NCBI RefSeq assembly: GCF_003664585.1
Contig: NZ_RCHI01000004.1
Coordinates: forward strand, 1-64,000
DNA length: 64,000 nucleotides
DNA from: Paenirhodobacter hankyongi
GTDB lineage: Bacteria; Pseudomonadota; Alphaproteobacteria; Rhodobacterales; Rhodobacteraceae
Reading direction: 5' to 3'
Shown here: positions 8,082 through 16,746 of the stretch, piece after piece
How positions within the stretch are numbered: the first letter of the stretch is position 1
How the letters are laid out: each line of letters opens with the position of its first letter
Notes under the pieces: generated by a model
Seen by the model: only the letters and a program-made list of their open reading frames with translations
Database searches by the model: none
Told to the model about the DNA's origin: nothing
Made by a program: the position numbers and the translations under genes

Positions 8082-9098
8082 ATGATCCACAAGAATTGGG
8101 CCGAGCTCATCAAGCCGACGCAGCTTGAAGTCAAGCCGGGCAACGACCCGCAGCGTCAGGCGACGGTGATTGCCGAACCGCTGGAGCGCGGCTTCGGTCT
8201 CACGCTCGGCAACGCGCTGCGTCGCGTGCTGATGTCGTCGCTGCAGGGTGCGGCGATCACCTCGGTGCAGATCGACAACGTGCTGCACGAGTTCTCCTCC
8301 GTCGCCGGCGTGCGCGAGGACGTCACCGACATCATCCTGAACCTGAAGGGCGTGTCGCTCAAGATGGACGTCGAGGGGCCGAAGCGCCTGTCGATCTCGG
8401 CCAAGGGGCCGGGCGTGGTCACCGGCGGCGACATCTCTGAATCGGCCGGCATCGAGGTCCTGAACAAGGATCACGTGATCTGCCACCTCGACGACGGCGC
8501 CGACCTGTTCATGGAACTCACCGTGAACACCGGCAAGGGGTATGTCGCGGCGGACAAGAACAAGCCGGAAGATGCGCCGATCGGCCTGATCGCCATCGAC
8601 GCGATCTATTCGCCGGTGAAGAAGGTGGCCTACGAAGTCCAGCCGACCCGCGAGGGCCAGGTGCTCGACTACGACAAGCTGACGATGAAGATCGAGACGA
8701 ACGGTGCGCTGACCCCCGAGGACGCCGTGGCCTATGCCGCGCGCATCCTGCAGGACCAGCTGAGCATCTTCGTCAACTTCGAGGAACCGGAATCGGCTTC
8801 GAAGCAGGACGCGGAAGACGGCCTCGAGTTCAACCCGCTCCTCCTCAAGAAGGTGGACGAGCTGGAACTGTCGGTGCGTTCGGCCAACTGCCTGAAGAAC
8901 GACAACATCGTCTACATCGGCGACCTGATCCAGAAGACCGAAGCCGAGATGCTCCGCACCCCGAACTTCGGCCGCAAGTCGCTGAACGAGATCAAGGAAG
9001 TGCTCTCGGGCATGGGCCTGCACCTCGGCATGGAAGTCGAGGACTGGCCGCCGGAGAACATCGAGGATCTGGCGAAGCGCTTCGAAGACCAGTTCTGA
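8082..9098 (+). CDS. rpoA: DNA-directed RNA polymerase subunit alpha
   Basis: A 338-residue alpha subunit. The N-terminal domain contains [17 protein letters not shown], which drives dimerisation. The C-terminal domain (about 255-325) contains [12 protein letters not shown] and [16 protein letters not shown] for UP-element and activator contacts. An in-frame ATG at 8067 would add MEAER. I chose 8082 because GGAGG (8069-8073) lies eight bases upstream of it and the family starts MIHKNW. Confidence 0.97.
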   Translation: MIHKNWAELIKPTQLEVKPGNDPQRQATVIAEPLERGFGLTLGNALRRVLMSSLQGAAITSVQIDNVLHEFSSVAGVREDVTDIILNLKGVSLKMDVEGPKRLSISAKGPGVVTGGDISESAGIEVLNKDHVICHLDDGADLFMELTVNTGKGYVAADKNKPEDAPIGLIAIDAIYSPVKKVAYEVQPTREGQVLDYDKLTMKIETNGALTPEDAVAYAARILQDQLSIFVNFEEPESASKQDAEDGLEFNPLLLKKVDELELSVRSANCLKNDNIVYIGDLIQKTEAEMLRTPNFGRKSLNEIKEVLSGMGLHLGMEVEDWPPENIEDLAKRFEDQF

Positions 9099-9108
9099 GC
9101 GCCCTCGC

Positions 9109-9138
9109 TTGACACTTTCGGGGGGCGTGGAGTACACG
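9109..9138 (+). promoter_or_regulatory. Probable sigma70 promoter before rplQ
   Basis: TTGACA (9109-9114, a perfect -35), 18 bases and TACACG (9133-9138), followed by CCCCCC. It matches the design of the rplO promoter. Its -10 half overlaps the right arm of the stem-loop at 9120-9144. Confidence 0.5.
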
Positions 9139-9144
9139 CCCCCC
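9120..9144 (+). other. Perfect stem-loop in the rpoA-rplQ gap
   Basis: GGGGGGCGTG (9120-9129), loop GAGTA, CACGCCCCCC (9135-9144): ten uninterrupted pairs. There is no U-run, so it is at most a partial terminator of rpoA readthrough. It overlaps a promoter-like sequence, so structure and initiation signals share the same bases. Confidence 0.5.
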
Positions 9145-9288
9145 AATCAATGCCCGGGCTGCCGGGGAATGAGGGAAGGAGAGGCTCCGGTGGAGCGTCG
9201 ACGACCCGAATGGGCATGATGCCCCAACGACGCACCGTCCAACGCAGGCGGCGCAACACAAAGCAAAACGCAATTTCGGAGAAGACCC

Positions 9289-9708
9289 ATGCGTCACGCC
9301 CGCGGCTATCGCCGTCTGAACCGCACCCACGAACACCGCAAGGCGCTGTTCGCCAACATGGCCGGCTCGCTGATCGAGCACGAGCAGATCAAGACCACCC
9401 TGCCGAAGGCGAAGGAACTGCGCCCGGTCGTCGAGAAGCTGATCACCCTCGCCAAGCGCGGTGACCTGCACGCCCGCCGCCAGGTTGCTGCCATGCTGAA
9501 GGAAGACAAGGACGTCGTGAAGCTGTTCGACGTTCTCGCCGCCCGCTACAAGGACCGTCAGGGTGGCTACACCCGCGTCCTGAAGGCCGGTTTCCGCTAT
9601 GGCGACATGGCGCCGATGGCGATCATCGAATTCGTCGACCGTGACCACTCGGCCAAGGGCGCCGCCGACAAGGCCCGCCTCGAGGCTGAAGAGGCCGCCG
9701 AAGACTGA
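9289..9708 (+). CDS. rplQ: 50S ribosomal protein L17
   Basis: A 139-residue L17 starting [20 protein letters not shown], with the conserved [20 protein letters not shown] near the C-terminus. ATG 9289 has CGGAGAAG upstream. It is the last gene of the ribosomal block and is closed by a strong intrinsic terminator 25 bases downstream. Confidence 0.97.
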   Translation: MRHARGYRRLNRTHEHRKALFANMAGSLIEHEQIKTTLPKAKELRPVVEKLITLAKRGDLHARRQVAAMLKEDKDVVKLFDVLAARYKDRQGGYTRVLKAGFRYGDMAPMAIIEFVDRDHSAKGAADKARLEAEEAAED

Positions 9709-9732
9709 TCCTGTCCCGCAAGGGAGAGTTGG

Positions 9733-9760
9733 AAATCCCGCCCCTTCGGGCGGGATTTTT
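9733..9760 (+). terminator. Intrinsic terminator after rplQ
   Basis: AAATCCCGCCC (9733-9743), loop CTTC, GGGCGGGATTT (9748-9758), then more T. This is an 11-pair stem with a U-run and the clearest rho-independent terminator in the window. It separates the ribosomal operon from the quorum-sensing genes. Confidence 0.9.
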
Positions 9761-9867
9761 CATTTCCGGGGACAGATTTTTGTTTCCGTCTGATCACGTT
9801 ACCTGCCGCAACGTCGCATCAAAGTTGATCGGCTGGATACAATTCACAGTTGATTCTTCCGGCGCGC

Positions 9868-9887
9868 ACCTGTCTAAAAAGACATGT
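9868..9887 (+). promoter_or_regulatory. lux-box-like palindrome overlapping the luxR-type start codon
   Basis: A 20-base element with arms ACCTGT and ACATGT around CTAAAAAG. It has the length and outer arms of the canonical lux box. Its right arm contains the ATG (9884) of the downstream regulator. A TACAAT (-10-like, 9838-9843) lies upstream. A bound regulator here would block transcription or entry into the gene, which fits autorepression, as I recall being reported for GtaR of R. capsulatus. Confidence 0.55.
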
Positions 9888-10495
9888 CCATTCACGCCGA
9901 CATCAACAAATGCCTTGCCGAGCTTGGCCGTCTTGCACCGGACGGCTATTTCATCGGCCTGCATATCCGTTTCGCCGCCCCGGTGATGCAGTTCCAGACC
10001 TATCCCGAGGCCTGGAGCGACCATTACACGCGTGAAGCCTATGCCCTGCGCGATCCGACCATCGCCTGGGGCTTCTCGGCGGAGGGCGCCTCGCGCTGGA
10101 GCGAGTTCACCCTTCCCGATCCGTTCAACATTCTCGGCGAGGCGCGGAAATTCGGCCTGAACTACGGGCTGACCGTGTCCTGCGGGCCGATCAGCTCGCG
10201 CACCATCGCGAGCTTCACCCGCCGCGACCGGGAATTCACCGATGACGAGATTGTCGCGATCTCGCACCAGATCCGGCGACTGCATGACATTACACAGCCG
10301 CCGGAGAGCCTGACGAAGGCTCAGATCGAGGCCCTGCGGTGCATCGCTGCAGGGGACCGACATGCCGCTGCCGCTGCAAAACTCGGAATCTCGGAAAGCG
10401 CGCTCAAGGCCCGTCTCCTGTCTGCTCGGGAACGGCTGATGGCGCGCACGACCGCCGAAACCATCCAGAGAGCGAAGGAGTACCGGCTGCTGTAG
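9884..10495 (+). CDS. LuxR-type autoinducer-binding transcriptional regulator (GtaR-like)
   Basis: A 203-residue protein. The N-terminal ~130 residues form an acyl-homoserine-lactone-binding domain with the family's aromatic and Asp positions (YPEAWSDHYTREAYALRDPTI, split as a motif around W40, Y44 and D54). The C-terminal ~60 residues form a helix-turn-helix (LTKAQIEALRCIAAGD..., AAAKLGISESALKARLLSA). The start at ATG 9884 has no clear Shine-Dalgarno and is covered by a lux-box-like palindrome, so leaderless or poorly initiated translation is possible. The synthase gene follows after 52 bases on the same strand. The pair resembles gtaR-gtaI of R. capsulatus in order and setting; I infer this from memory. 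Confidence 0.9.
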   Translation: MSIHADINKCLAELGRLAPDGYFIGLHIRFAAPVMQFQTYPEAWSDHYTREAYALRDPTIAWGFSAEGASRWSEFTLPDPFNILGEARKFGLNYGLTVSCGPISSRTIASFTRRDREFTDDEIVAISHQIRRLHDITQPPESLTKAQIEALRCIAAGDRHAAAAAKLGISESALKARLLSARERLMARTTAETIQRAKEYRLL

Positions 10496-10547
10496 GTCCC
10501 TTTGCAACGGTCCGCCCCGGGCATAGCTGCCAACCCGGAGAAAGACC

Positions 10548-11138
10548 ATGCAGACCACTACCCTGTCCTTTGCCAACATGCACAACTATGGCGAGCTTTT
10601 TGCGAACCTGTTTCGCGCGCGTCGGCAGAGCTTCATCGTCCAGAAGAACTGGGACCTGCCCGAGGAAATGGGCATGGAGTTCGACCAGTATGACACGCCG
10701 CAAAGCCGCTGGATCGCGATCCACGACTTCGGCCATGTGCTGGCCGGAATGCGCCTGACGCCGACCACGGCGCGCTGCGGCATCTATTCCTACATGATCC
10801 GCGACGCGCAGAAGGGGCTGCTCGGCGGCTCGATCCCGTCCGACCTGCTCTTCGACGAGGCGCCCGTCTCGCCGCAGATCTGGGAGAGCACGCGGGTGTT
10901 CGTCTCGCACGACATCCCGCAGAGCCTGCGCCGCAAGGTGCACTTCCGCCTTGCGGAAACGATGACCAGCGCGGCGCGTGAACTCGGCGCGACACGGCTC
11001 ATCGCGCTCACCGCGGCGAACTGGCCGCGCTGGTACGGGCGTTGCGGCCTGGCCGCCGAGGCGATCGGCCGGCCGATGTTCATCGACGACGGCGATTACC
11101 AGTGCGTCTCGATCGACCTGAGCGGCAAGATGCACTGA
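10548..11138 (+). CDS. Acyl-homoserine-lactone synthase (LuxI family, GtaI-like)
   Basis: It makes N-acyl-homoserine lactones from S-adenosylmethionine and an acyl-ACP in the cytoplasm. The 196 residues carry the LuxI invariant positions: R25/R26, F29, W35 (NWDLP), D46 and D49 (FDQYDTP), R69 (GMRLTP), and E113-S-T-R116. ATG 10548 has GGAGAAAG upstream. Acyl-chain length cannot be read from the sequence; the R. capsulatus relative makes long-chain (C16) signals, to my recollection. No lux box was seen in the 52-base gap, so it is probably expressed from the regulator's promoter. Confidence 0.9.
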   Translation: MQTTTLSFANMHNYGELFANLFRARRQSFIVQKNWDLPEEMGMEFDQYDTPQSRWIAIHDFGHVLAGMRLTPTTARCGIYSYMIRDAQKGLLGGSIPSDLLFDEAPVSPQIWESTRVFVSHDIPQSLRRKVHFRLAETMTSAARELGATRLIALTAANWPRWYGRCGLAAEAIGRPMFIDDGDYQCVSIDLSGKMH

Positions 11139-11154
11139 GCCTGCCGATGCGGGG

Positions 11155-11172
11155 GCGGGCCTTCGGGCCCGC
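11155..11172 (+). terminator. UUCG-tetraloop hairpin after the luxI-type gene
   Basis: GCGGGCC (11155-11161), loop TTCG, GGCCCGC (11166-11172), closed by the stable C(UUCG)G pair. No U-run follows. It is probably a weak terminator or 3' stabiliser between the synthase gene and rarA. Confidence 0.4.
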
Positions 11173-11222
11173 TCCGATCTGCCCCTTCCGTCCCGGGCGC
11201 CGGGGCGATACTGTGGGCTACC

Positions 11223-12533
11223 ATGTCCGACCTTTTCGACAGCCCCACCCGGGAGCCCGCGCACGAGGCGCCGCGCCCGCTCGCGGACCGGATCCGCCCG
11301 CAACACCTTGCCGAGGTGATCGGGCAGGAACATGTGCTTGGCCCCGAGGCGCCCCTGGGCGCGATGCTGGCGGCAGGCTCGCTCTCGTCGATCATCCTGT
11401 GGGGCCCGCCCGGCGTCGGCAAGACGACGATCGCCCGGCTTCTGGCGTCCGAAACCGACCGCGCCTTCGTGCAGATCTCGGCGATCTTCACCGGCGTGCC
11501 GGAGCTGCGCAAGGTGTTCGAGGCGGCGAAGCTGCGCTTCTCGCAGGGCAAGGGCACGCTGCTCTTCGTCGACGAGATCCACCGTTTCAACAAGGCGCAG
11601 CAGGACAGTTTCCTGCCCTACATGGAGGATGGCACCATCCTTCTTGTGGGGGCCACCACCGAGAACCCGAGCTTCGAGCTGAACGCCGCCGTGCTGTCGC
11701 GTGCGCAGGTGCTGATCCTCGAGCGGCTGAGCCTGGCAAGCCTCGAGCGCCTCGCGCAGCGCGCCGAGAAGGCGCTTGACCGGGCGCTGCCGCTCAAGGC
11801 GCCGGCGCGCGAGGCGCTGCTCGAGATGGCCGATGGCGACGGGCGGGCGCTGTTGAACCTGATCGAGCAGGTGATGGCCTGGAAGGTCGCGGCGCCGCTT
11901 GACACCGAGGCGCTGTCGGCGCGGCTGATGCGGCGGGCGGCGAAATACGACAAGTCGGGCGACGAGCATTACAACCTGATCTCGGCGCTGCACAAATCGG
12001 TGCGGGGGTCCGATCCCGATGCGGCGCTCTACTGGTATGCGCGGATGCTCGAGGGCGGCGAGGACCCGCGCTATCTTGCCCGGCGGCTGGTGCGAATGGC
12101 GGTCGAGGATATCGCCCTGGCCGATCCGCAGGCGCAGACCGTGTGCCTGCACGCCTGGGAGACCTACGAGCGTCTCGGCTCGCCCGAGGGCGAGCTCGCG
12201 CTTGCCCAGGCGGTGATCTATCTTGCGCTCGCACCGAAATCGAACGCCGGCTACATCGCCTACAAGGCGGCGCGGGCGGCAGCGAAGAAGACGGGTTCGG
12301 AACCGCCGCCGCGCCACATCCTGAACGCGCCGACGCGGCTGATGGAAGAACAGGGCTTCGGCGCCGGCTATCAATACGACCACGACGCCGAGGACGGCTT
12401 CTCGGGGCAGAACTACTTCCCCGAGACGATGAAGCGGCCGATCTTCTATGCACCGGTCGAGCGCGGCTTCGAGCGCGAGCTGAAGAAGCGCGTCGACTGG
12501 TTCGCGAAGCTGCGCGACAAGCGCAAAACTTGA
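11223..12533 (+). CDS. rarA: Replication-associated recombination protein RarA (MgsA)
   Basis: A 436-residue AAA+ ATPase of the clamp-loader clade that acts at stalled forks. It has Walker A GPPGVGKTT (61-69), Walker B LLFVDEIH (113-120), and the sensor segment GATTENPSFELN. Its C-terminal family domain carries SDPDAALYWYARMLEGGEDP and YKAARAA. It starts MSDLFDSP, with a short SSB-binding-like N-terminal segment. crcB follows 44 bases downstream. Confidence 0.95.
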   Translation: MSDLFDSPTREPAHEAPRPLADRIRPQHLAEVIGQEHVLGPEAPLGAMLAAGSLSSIILWGPPGVGKTTIARLLASETDRAFVQISAIFTGVPELRKVFEAAKLRFSQGKGTLLFVDEIHRFNKAQQDSFLPYMEDGTILLVGATTENPSFELNAAVLSRAQVLILERLSLASLERLAQRAEKALDRALPLKAPAREALLEMADGDGRALLNLIEQVMAWKVAAPLDTEALSARLMRRAAKYDKSGDEHYNLISALHKSVRGSDPDAALYWYARMLEGGEDPRYLARRLVRMAVEDIALADPQAQTVCLHAWETYERLGSPEGELALAQAVIYLALAPKSNAGYIAYKAARAAAKKTGSEPPPRHILNAPTRLMEEQGFGAGYQYDHDAEDGFSGQNYFPETMKRPIFYAPVERGFERELKKRVDWFAKLRDKRKT

Positions 12534-12577
12534 CATTCCGCCCCCCGGAGGCTTTGAGGGCGGCAAAGGAGAGACCG

Positions 12578-12958
12578 ATGCTGTCCACCGTTTTCCAGGT
12601 CGCGCTCGGAGGGGCCCTCGGCGCCTCGGCGCGCTACCTCTCGGGCGTGGCGATCCTGCGTTCGTTCGGTCCGCAGACGATTCCGCTCGGGGTGATCTTC
12701 GTGAACATCCTCGGCTCCTTCGTCATGGGGGCGCTGGTGACCTTTCTGGGGCAGAAGGAATTGACGCACTGGAACGCCTTTCTCGCGACGGGCATTCTCG
12801 GTGGCTTCACCACCTTCTCCTCCTTCTCGCTCGAGGCCTGGACGCTGATCGAGCGGGGCGATGTGGGCCATGCGGCCTTTTACGTGTTTGCCTCCGTGGG
12901 CGCGGCGCTGGCCGGTCTGATCTTCGGGGTGCATCTGATGAGATGGGTATTGGCATGA
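12578..12958 (+). CDS. crcB: Fluoride ion exporter CrcB/Fluc
   Basis: A 126-residue, four-helix inner-membrane protein that works as an antiparallel dimer to expel fluoride. Family motifs visible are GGALGASARY at the N-terminus, GVIFVNILGSFVMG, and the ion-path GGFTTFSSFSLE around residues 70-81. GGAGAG precedes ATG 12578. The last bases overlap the rluC start (ATGA at 12955). No fluoride riboswitch was recognised upstream. Confidence 0.95.
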   Translation: MLSTVFQVALGGALGASARYLSGVAILRSFGPQTIPLGVIFVNILGSFVMGALVTFLGQKELTHWNAFLATGILGGFTTFSSFSLEAWTLIERGDVGHAAFYVFASVGAALAGLIFGVHLMRWVLA

Positions 12959-14016
12959 GCGCTGTGCAGACGATCCGGGTGACCGAGGCCGAGGGCGAAA
13001 GCCGCCTCGACCGCTGGCTGAAGAAGCACTTCCCGCAGCTGACGCAGGGTGCGATCGAGAAGATGTGCCGCAAGGGCGAGCTGCGCGTCGATGGCGGGCG
13101 GGTCAAGGCGAACAGCCGCGTCGCGCCGGGGCAGGAAGTGCGGGTGCCGCCGCTGCCCGACGCCGCCGCGCTGCTGCGCCGCGCCGACGAGCGCCGCGAG
13201 GGGCTGCAGATCTCGGATGCCGACGCCGAGATGATCCAGTCCTGCGTGCTGTGGAAAGACGAGCACATCATCGCGCTGAACAAGCCGCCGGGGCTGCCCT
13301 CGCAGGGCGGCTCGGGGCAGGGCGACCGGCATGTCGACGGTCTGCTCGATGCGCTGCGCTTCGGCTACAAGGACCGGCCGAAGATGGTGCACCGGCTCGA
13401 CAAGGACACCTCGGGCGTGCTGCTGATCGCGCGCACCGACCGCATCGCGCGGCATCTGTCCGAGGCCTTCCGGCTGAAGACCACGCGCAAGATCTATTGG
13501 GCGGCGGTCGCCGGCGTGCCGAACCCGAAGATGGGCACGGTGCGCTATGGCCTCGTCAAGGCGCCGGGTCATGGCCGCGGCGGCGAGGGCGAGAAGATGA
13601 TCTGCATCCACCCCTCGAAGGTCGACGCGACCGAGGGGGCGAAACGCGCCACCACCGATTATGCCGTGCTCGATTCGCTCGGCACGCGGGTGAGCTGGGT
13701 CGCGCTGGTGCCGATCACCGGCCGCACCCACCAGCTGCGCGCGCATATGGCCGAGATGGGCCATCCGATCATCGGCGACGGCAAATATGGCGGCTCGGGG
13801 CAGGAGAACCTGGGCGACGGCTGGGGCGCACAGCTCGGCGGCGAGATCTCGCGCAAGCTGCACCTGCACGCGCGCCAGATCAGCTTCGACCACCCGATCA
13901 CCAAGAAGCGCATCACCGTGGTCGCGCCCTTGCCCGATCATATGAAGCGCACCTGGAAGACGCTCGGCTGGTACGAGAACGACGTGCCCGCCGACCCGTT
14001 CGAGGAGCTTGAATGA
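12955..14016 (+). CDS. rluC: RluA-family 23S rRNA pseudouridine synthase
   Basis: A 353-residue protein. An S4-like RNA-binding domain (about 15-65: ESRLDRWLKKHFPQLTQ...) is followed by the synthase domain, with the active-site HRLDKDTSG (146-154; Asp149 is the catalytic aspartate). GRTHQLRAHMAEMGHPI follows later. Length and layout fit RluC/RluD. An upstream in-frame ATG at 12943 exists, but 12955 is preferred because of the ATGA overlap with crcB. The target uridines are inferred from the family. Confidence 0.92.
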   Translation: MSAVQTIRVTEAEGESRLDRWLKKHFPQLTQGAIEKMCRKGELRVDGGRVKANSRVAPGQEVRVPPLPDAAALLRRADERREGLQISDADAEMIQSCVLWKDEHIIALNKPPGLPSQGGSGQGDRHVDGLLDALRFGYKDRPKMVHRLDKDTSGVLLIARTDRIARHLSEAFRLKTTRKIYWAAVAGVPNPKMGTVRYGLVKAPGHGRGGEGEKMICIHPSKVDATEGAKRATTDYAVLDSLGTRVSWVALVPITGRTHQLRAHMAEMGHPIIGDGKYGGSGQENLGDGWGAQLGGEISRKLHLHARQISFDHPITKKRITVVAPLPDHMKRTWKTLGWYENDVPADPFEELE

Positions 14017-14678
14017 AGCTCGTCATCTTCGACGTCGACGGCACGCTCTCGGACAGCGCGGCGCAGATCTGCGCCTCGATGGACTGGGGCTTCTCGCAAC
14101 TTGGCCTGCCGGTGCCCTCGCGCGCCGCGACGCTGTCGATCGTCGGGCTGTCGCTGCCCGAGGCGGTGGCGCGGCTGGTGCCCGAGCTGCCCGCGGCGAC
14201 GCGCGCCGAGATCGTCGAGTTCTACAAGAAAAGCTATCAGGACCGCCGCATCGCGCAGCCGGCGCCGCTGTTTGCCGGCGCGGCCGAGACGCTTGACCGG
14301 CTGTCCGGGCGCGAAGACCTGCTGCTGGGCGTGGCGACGGGCAAGTCGCGGCGAGGGCTTGACGCGCTGCTGGCGCATCACGGGCTTGCCGGCACCTTCT
14401 TCACCCGGCAGGTGGCGGACGATCACCCCTCGAAGCCGCATCCGTCGATGGTGCTGACGGCGCTCGCCGATGCCGGTGCCGATCCGGCCGAGGCGGTGAT
14501 GATCGGCGACACCACCTATGACATCGAGATGGGGCGCGCCGCGGGCGTGGCCACCATCGGCGTGCGCTGGGGCTATCACCCGGCCGAGGATCTTGTGGCC
14601 GCCGGAGCCGACCGGCTGGTCGGGGATTTCGCCGCGCTCGAGGCGGCGGTGGACGAGCTTCTGGGAGGATGCGCATGA
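14013..14678 (+). CDS. HAD-superfamily phosphatase (phosphoglycolate-phosphatase-like)
   Basis: A 221-residue haloacid-dehalogenase hydrolase with motif I DVDGTLSDS (residues 7-15), a helical cap, and motifs III/IV (SKPHPSMV; MIGDTTYDIEMGRAAG). It sits in a chain of four-base overlaps (rluC-HAD-ATP12), so translation is coupled. Substrate is not predictable; phosphoglycolate or a nucleotide-type phosphate is typical for this branch. Confidence 0.88.
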   Translation: MKLVIFDVDGTLSDSAAQICASMDWGFSQLGLPVPSRAATLSIVGLSLPEAVARLVPELPAATRAEIVEFYKKSYQDRRIAQPAPLFAGAAETLDRLSGREDLLLGVATGKSRRGLDALLAHHGLAGTFFTRQVADDHPSKPHPSMVLTALADAGADPAEAVMIGDTTYDIEMGRAAGVATIGVRWGYHPAEDLVAAGADRLVGDFAALEAAVDELLGGCA

Positions 14679-15388
14679 GTGGCTGGGCACCGAAACGGTT
14701 CTGGACATCGGCCGAGGTCGCCGAGGCGCCGGGCGGCTTTGCCGTCACCCTTGACGGCCGGCATGTGAAGACGCCCGCGAAGGCGCCGCTCGTCGTGCCG
14801 AGCCGGGCGCTGGCCGAGGCGATCGCGCGCGAATGGCAGGCGCAGGACGAAAAGATCGACCCGGCAACGATGCCGGTCACCCGCGGCGCCAATGCCGCGA
14901 TCGACAAGGTGCGCAGCCAGCATGCCGAGGTCGCGGCGCTGATCGCCGACTATGGTGGCACCGACCTTCTGTGCTATCGCGCCGAGGCCCCGCGCGAGCT
15001 GGTGGCGCGGCAATCCGAGCATTGGGACCCGCTTCTCGACTGGGCCGAGGCGGCGCTTGGCGCGCGGCTTGCGGTGACCCGGGGCGTGGTGCCGGTGGCG
15101 CAGCCCGAGGCGGCGCTGGCCGCCCTTGGTGCCCGCGTCGCGGCGATGGACGAATGGCAGCTGGCGGCGTTGCATGACCTCGTCGGCATCACCGGCTCGC
15201 TGGTTCTGGGGCTTGCCGTGGCCGAGGGACGGCTGACCGCGGACGAGGCCTGGACGCTTGCCCAGCTCGACGAGGACTGGCAGGCCGAGCAATGGGGCGT
15301 CGATGACGAGGCGGCAGAGCACGCCGGACGCAAGCGCGACGCGCTACTTGATGCCGAGCGATTCTGGCGGATGCGTCACGCGCTTTGA
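14675..15388 (+). CDS. ATP12-family chaperone for F1-ATPase assembly
   Basis: A 237-residue protein of the Atp12 family, which in mitochondria helps assemble the alpha subunit of F1-ATPase. It has the family features AVTLDGRHVKTPAKAPLVVPSRAL (given as two adjoining motifs, about 24-47), AIAREWQAQ, and a C-terminal DEDWQAEQWG-DDEAAEHAGRK stretch. GGAGG at 14664-14668 favours ATG 14675 over the in-frame ATG 14669. It ends the rarA-crcB-rluC-HAD series. Confidence 0.9.
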   Translation: MSGWAPKRFWTSAEVAEAPGGFAVTLDGRHVKTPAKAPLVVPSRALAEAIAREWQAQDEKIDPATMPVTRGANAAIDKVRSQHAEVAALIADYGGTDLLCYRAEAPRELVARQSEHWDPLLDWAEAALGARLAVTRGVVPVAQPEAALAALGARVAAMDEWQLAALHDLVGITGSLVLGLAVAEGRLTADEAWTLAQLDEDWQAEQWGVDDEAAEHAGRKRDALLDAERFWRMRHAL

Positions 15389-15480
15389 AGCGTGCCGCCG
15401 CTGGCAGGTGCGTTACGCCCACCTTTCAGTCATGTGCCTGCATTTTGGGCGAGCGACGTTGCGGCGTCGTTCAACTCCTC

Positions 15481-15510
15481 TTGACCTTTTTTGATCGTTC
15501 GGACCAGACT
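15481..15510 (+). promoter_or_regulatory. Possible promoter region of bztABCD
   Basis: TTGACC (15481-15486), 18 bases and CAGACT (15505-15510, weak). A perfect inverted repeat TGGGGG-CGA-CCCCCA (15518-15532) follows directly and could be an operator or attenuator. The gap between the ATP12 gene and bztA is 214 bases. Confidence 0.35.
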
Positions 15511-15602
15511 TGGTCACTGGGGGCGACCCCCAAATAACGTTCCAGACCCCACAGGGGCACTTTTGCCGCCGTCCGCTGGCGGAAACTCAGGAAGAGGTAC
15601 AC

Positions 15603-16619
15603 ATGAAGAAATCGGTATTCTTCGGCACGCTGGTTGCGGCCGGTCTGACCGCGGGCTTCGCTTCGGCGACCACGCTCGAGGACGTCAAGGCCCGCGGCGT
15701 GCTGAACTGCGGCGTGAACACCGGCCTCGTGGGCTTCGCCGCTCCCGATGCCAACGGCAACTGGTCGGGCTTTGACGTGGCGCTGTGCAAGGCTGTCGCG
15801 GCCGCCGTCCTGGGCGACCCGTCGAAGGTCAAATATGTGCCGACCACCGGTCAGACCCGCTTCACCGCGCTGACCTCGGGCGAGGTCGACATGCTCGCGC
15901 GCAACTCCACCTGGACCTTCTCGCGCGATACCGACCTGAAGATGGATTTCGCCGGCGTGAACTACTACGACGGTCAGGGCTTCATGGTGCGCAAGGACAG
16001 CGGCATCACCTCCGCCAAGGAGCTCGACGGCGCCTCGGTCTGCATCCAGACCGGCACCACCACCGAGATGAACCTCGCCGACTATTTCAAGTCGAACAAC
16101 ATGACCTATCAGCCGATCGCGGTTGATTCGAACGCCGAAGGCGAACAGCAGTACCTGGCGGGTGCCTGTGACGCCTACACCACCGACGCCTCGGGCCTGG
16201 CCGCCACCCGTGCCGCCTATGCCGATCCGGAAAACCACATCATCCTTCCGGAAATCATCTCGAAGGAGCCGCTCGGGCCGGCCGTGCGCCATGGCGACAG
16301 CCAGTGGGGCGATATCGTGCGCTGGACCCTCTTCGCGCTGATCGCGGCGGAAGAATACGGCGTCACCTCGGCCAATATCGACGAGCTGGCCAAGGGCACC
16401 GAGAACCCGGAAATCAACCGCCTGCTCGGCGTCGAAGGGGACCTCGGGCCGATGACCGGCCTCGAGAAGGACTGGGCCGTGAAGGCGATCAAGGCCGGCG
16501 GCAACTATGGCGAGATCTTCGCCGCCACCATCGGCGAGTCGACCCCGATCGGCCTTGCCCGTGGCCTGAACGCGCAGTGGACCCAGGGCGGGCTGATGTA
16601 CGCCCCGCCGTTCCGCTGA
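15603..16619 (+). CDS. bztA: Glutamate/glutamine/aspartate/asparagine ABC transporter, periplasmic binding protein
   Basis: A 338-residue protein with a Sec signal peptide (cleavage near FASA-T, residues 20-22). The family 3 solute-binding fold has GVNTGLVGFAAPDANGNWSG near the ligand cleft, followed by FDVALCKAVAAAVLGD. It matches BztA/AapJ in length and in the LARNSTWTFSRDTDL motif. AGGAAGAGG precedes ATG 15603. A hairpin after the gene (16633-16657) and a 127-base gap before bztB suggest more binding protein than permease is made. Confidence 0.93.
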   Translation: MKKSVFFGTLVAAGLTAGFASATTLEDVKARGVLNCGVNTGLVGFAAPDANGNWSGFDVALCKAVAAAVLGDPSKVKYVPTTGQTRFTALTSGEVDMLARNSTWTFSRDTDLKMDFAGVNYYDGQGFMVRKDSGITSAKELDGASVCIQTGTTTEMNLADYFKSNNMTYQPIAVDSNAEGEQQYLAGACDAYTTDASGLAATRAAYADPENHIILPEIISKEPLGPAVRHGDSQWGDIVRWTLFALIAAEEYGVTSANIDELAKGTENPEINRLLGVEGDLGPMTGLEKDWAVKAIKAGGNYGEIFAATIGESTPIGLARGLNAQWTQGGLMYAPPFR

Positions 16620-16632
16620 TAGACTGACCGCA

Positions 16633-16657
16633 AGGGGCGTCGCGTCGCGGCGCCCCT
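16633..16657 (+). other. Intra-operon stem-loop between bztA and bztB
   Basis: AGGGGCGTCGC (16633-16643), loop GTC, GCGGCGCCCCT (16647-16657): 11 pairs with one G-U. There is no U-run. Such structures after binding-protein genes usually stabilise the upstream mRNA segment or cause partial termination. Confidence 0.55.
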
Positions 16658-16746
16658 CTGCCATGAAGACGTAACCTGCCGGCGGGGCCTGACCCCATCT
16701 CACACGGGCAAAAGCCCGGACACCGGACAGGAACAGGGGATACACC

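Noticed and set aside
12540-12577. Fluoride riboswitch before crcB
   Set aside because: The gap is only 44 bases and lacks the expected conserved core.
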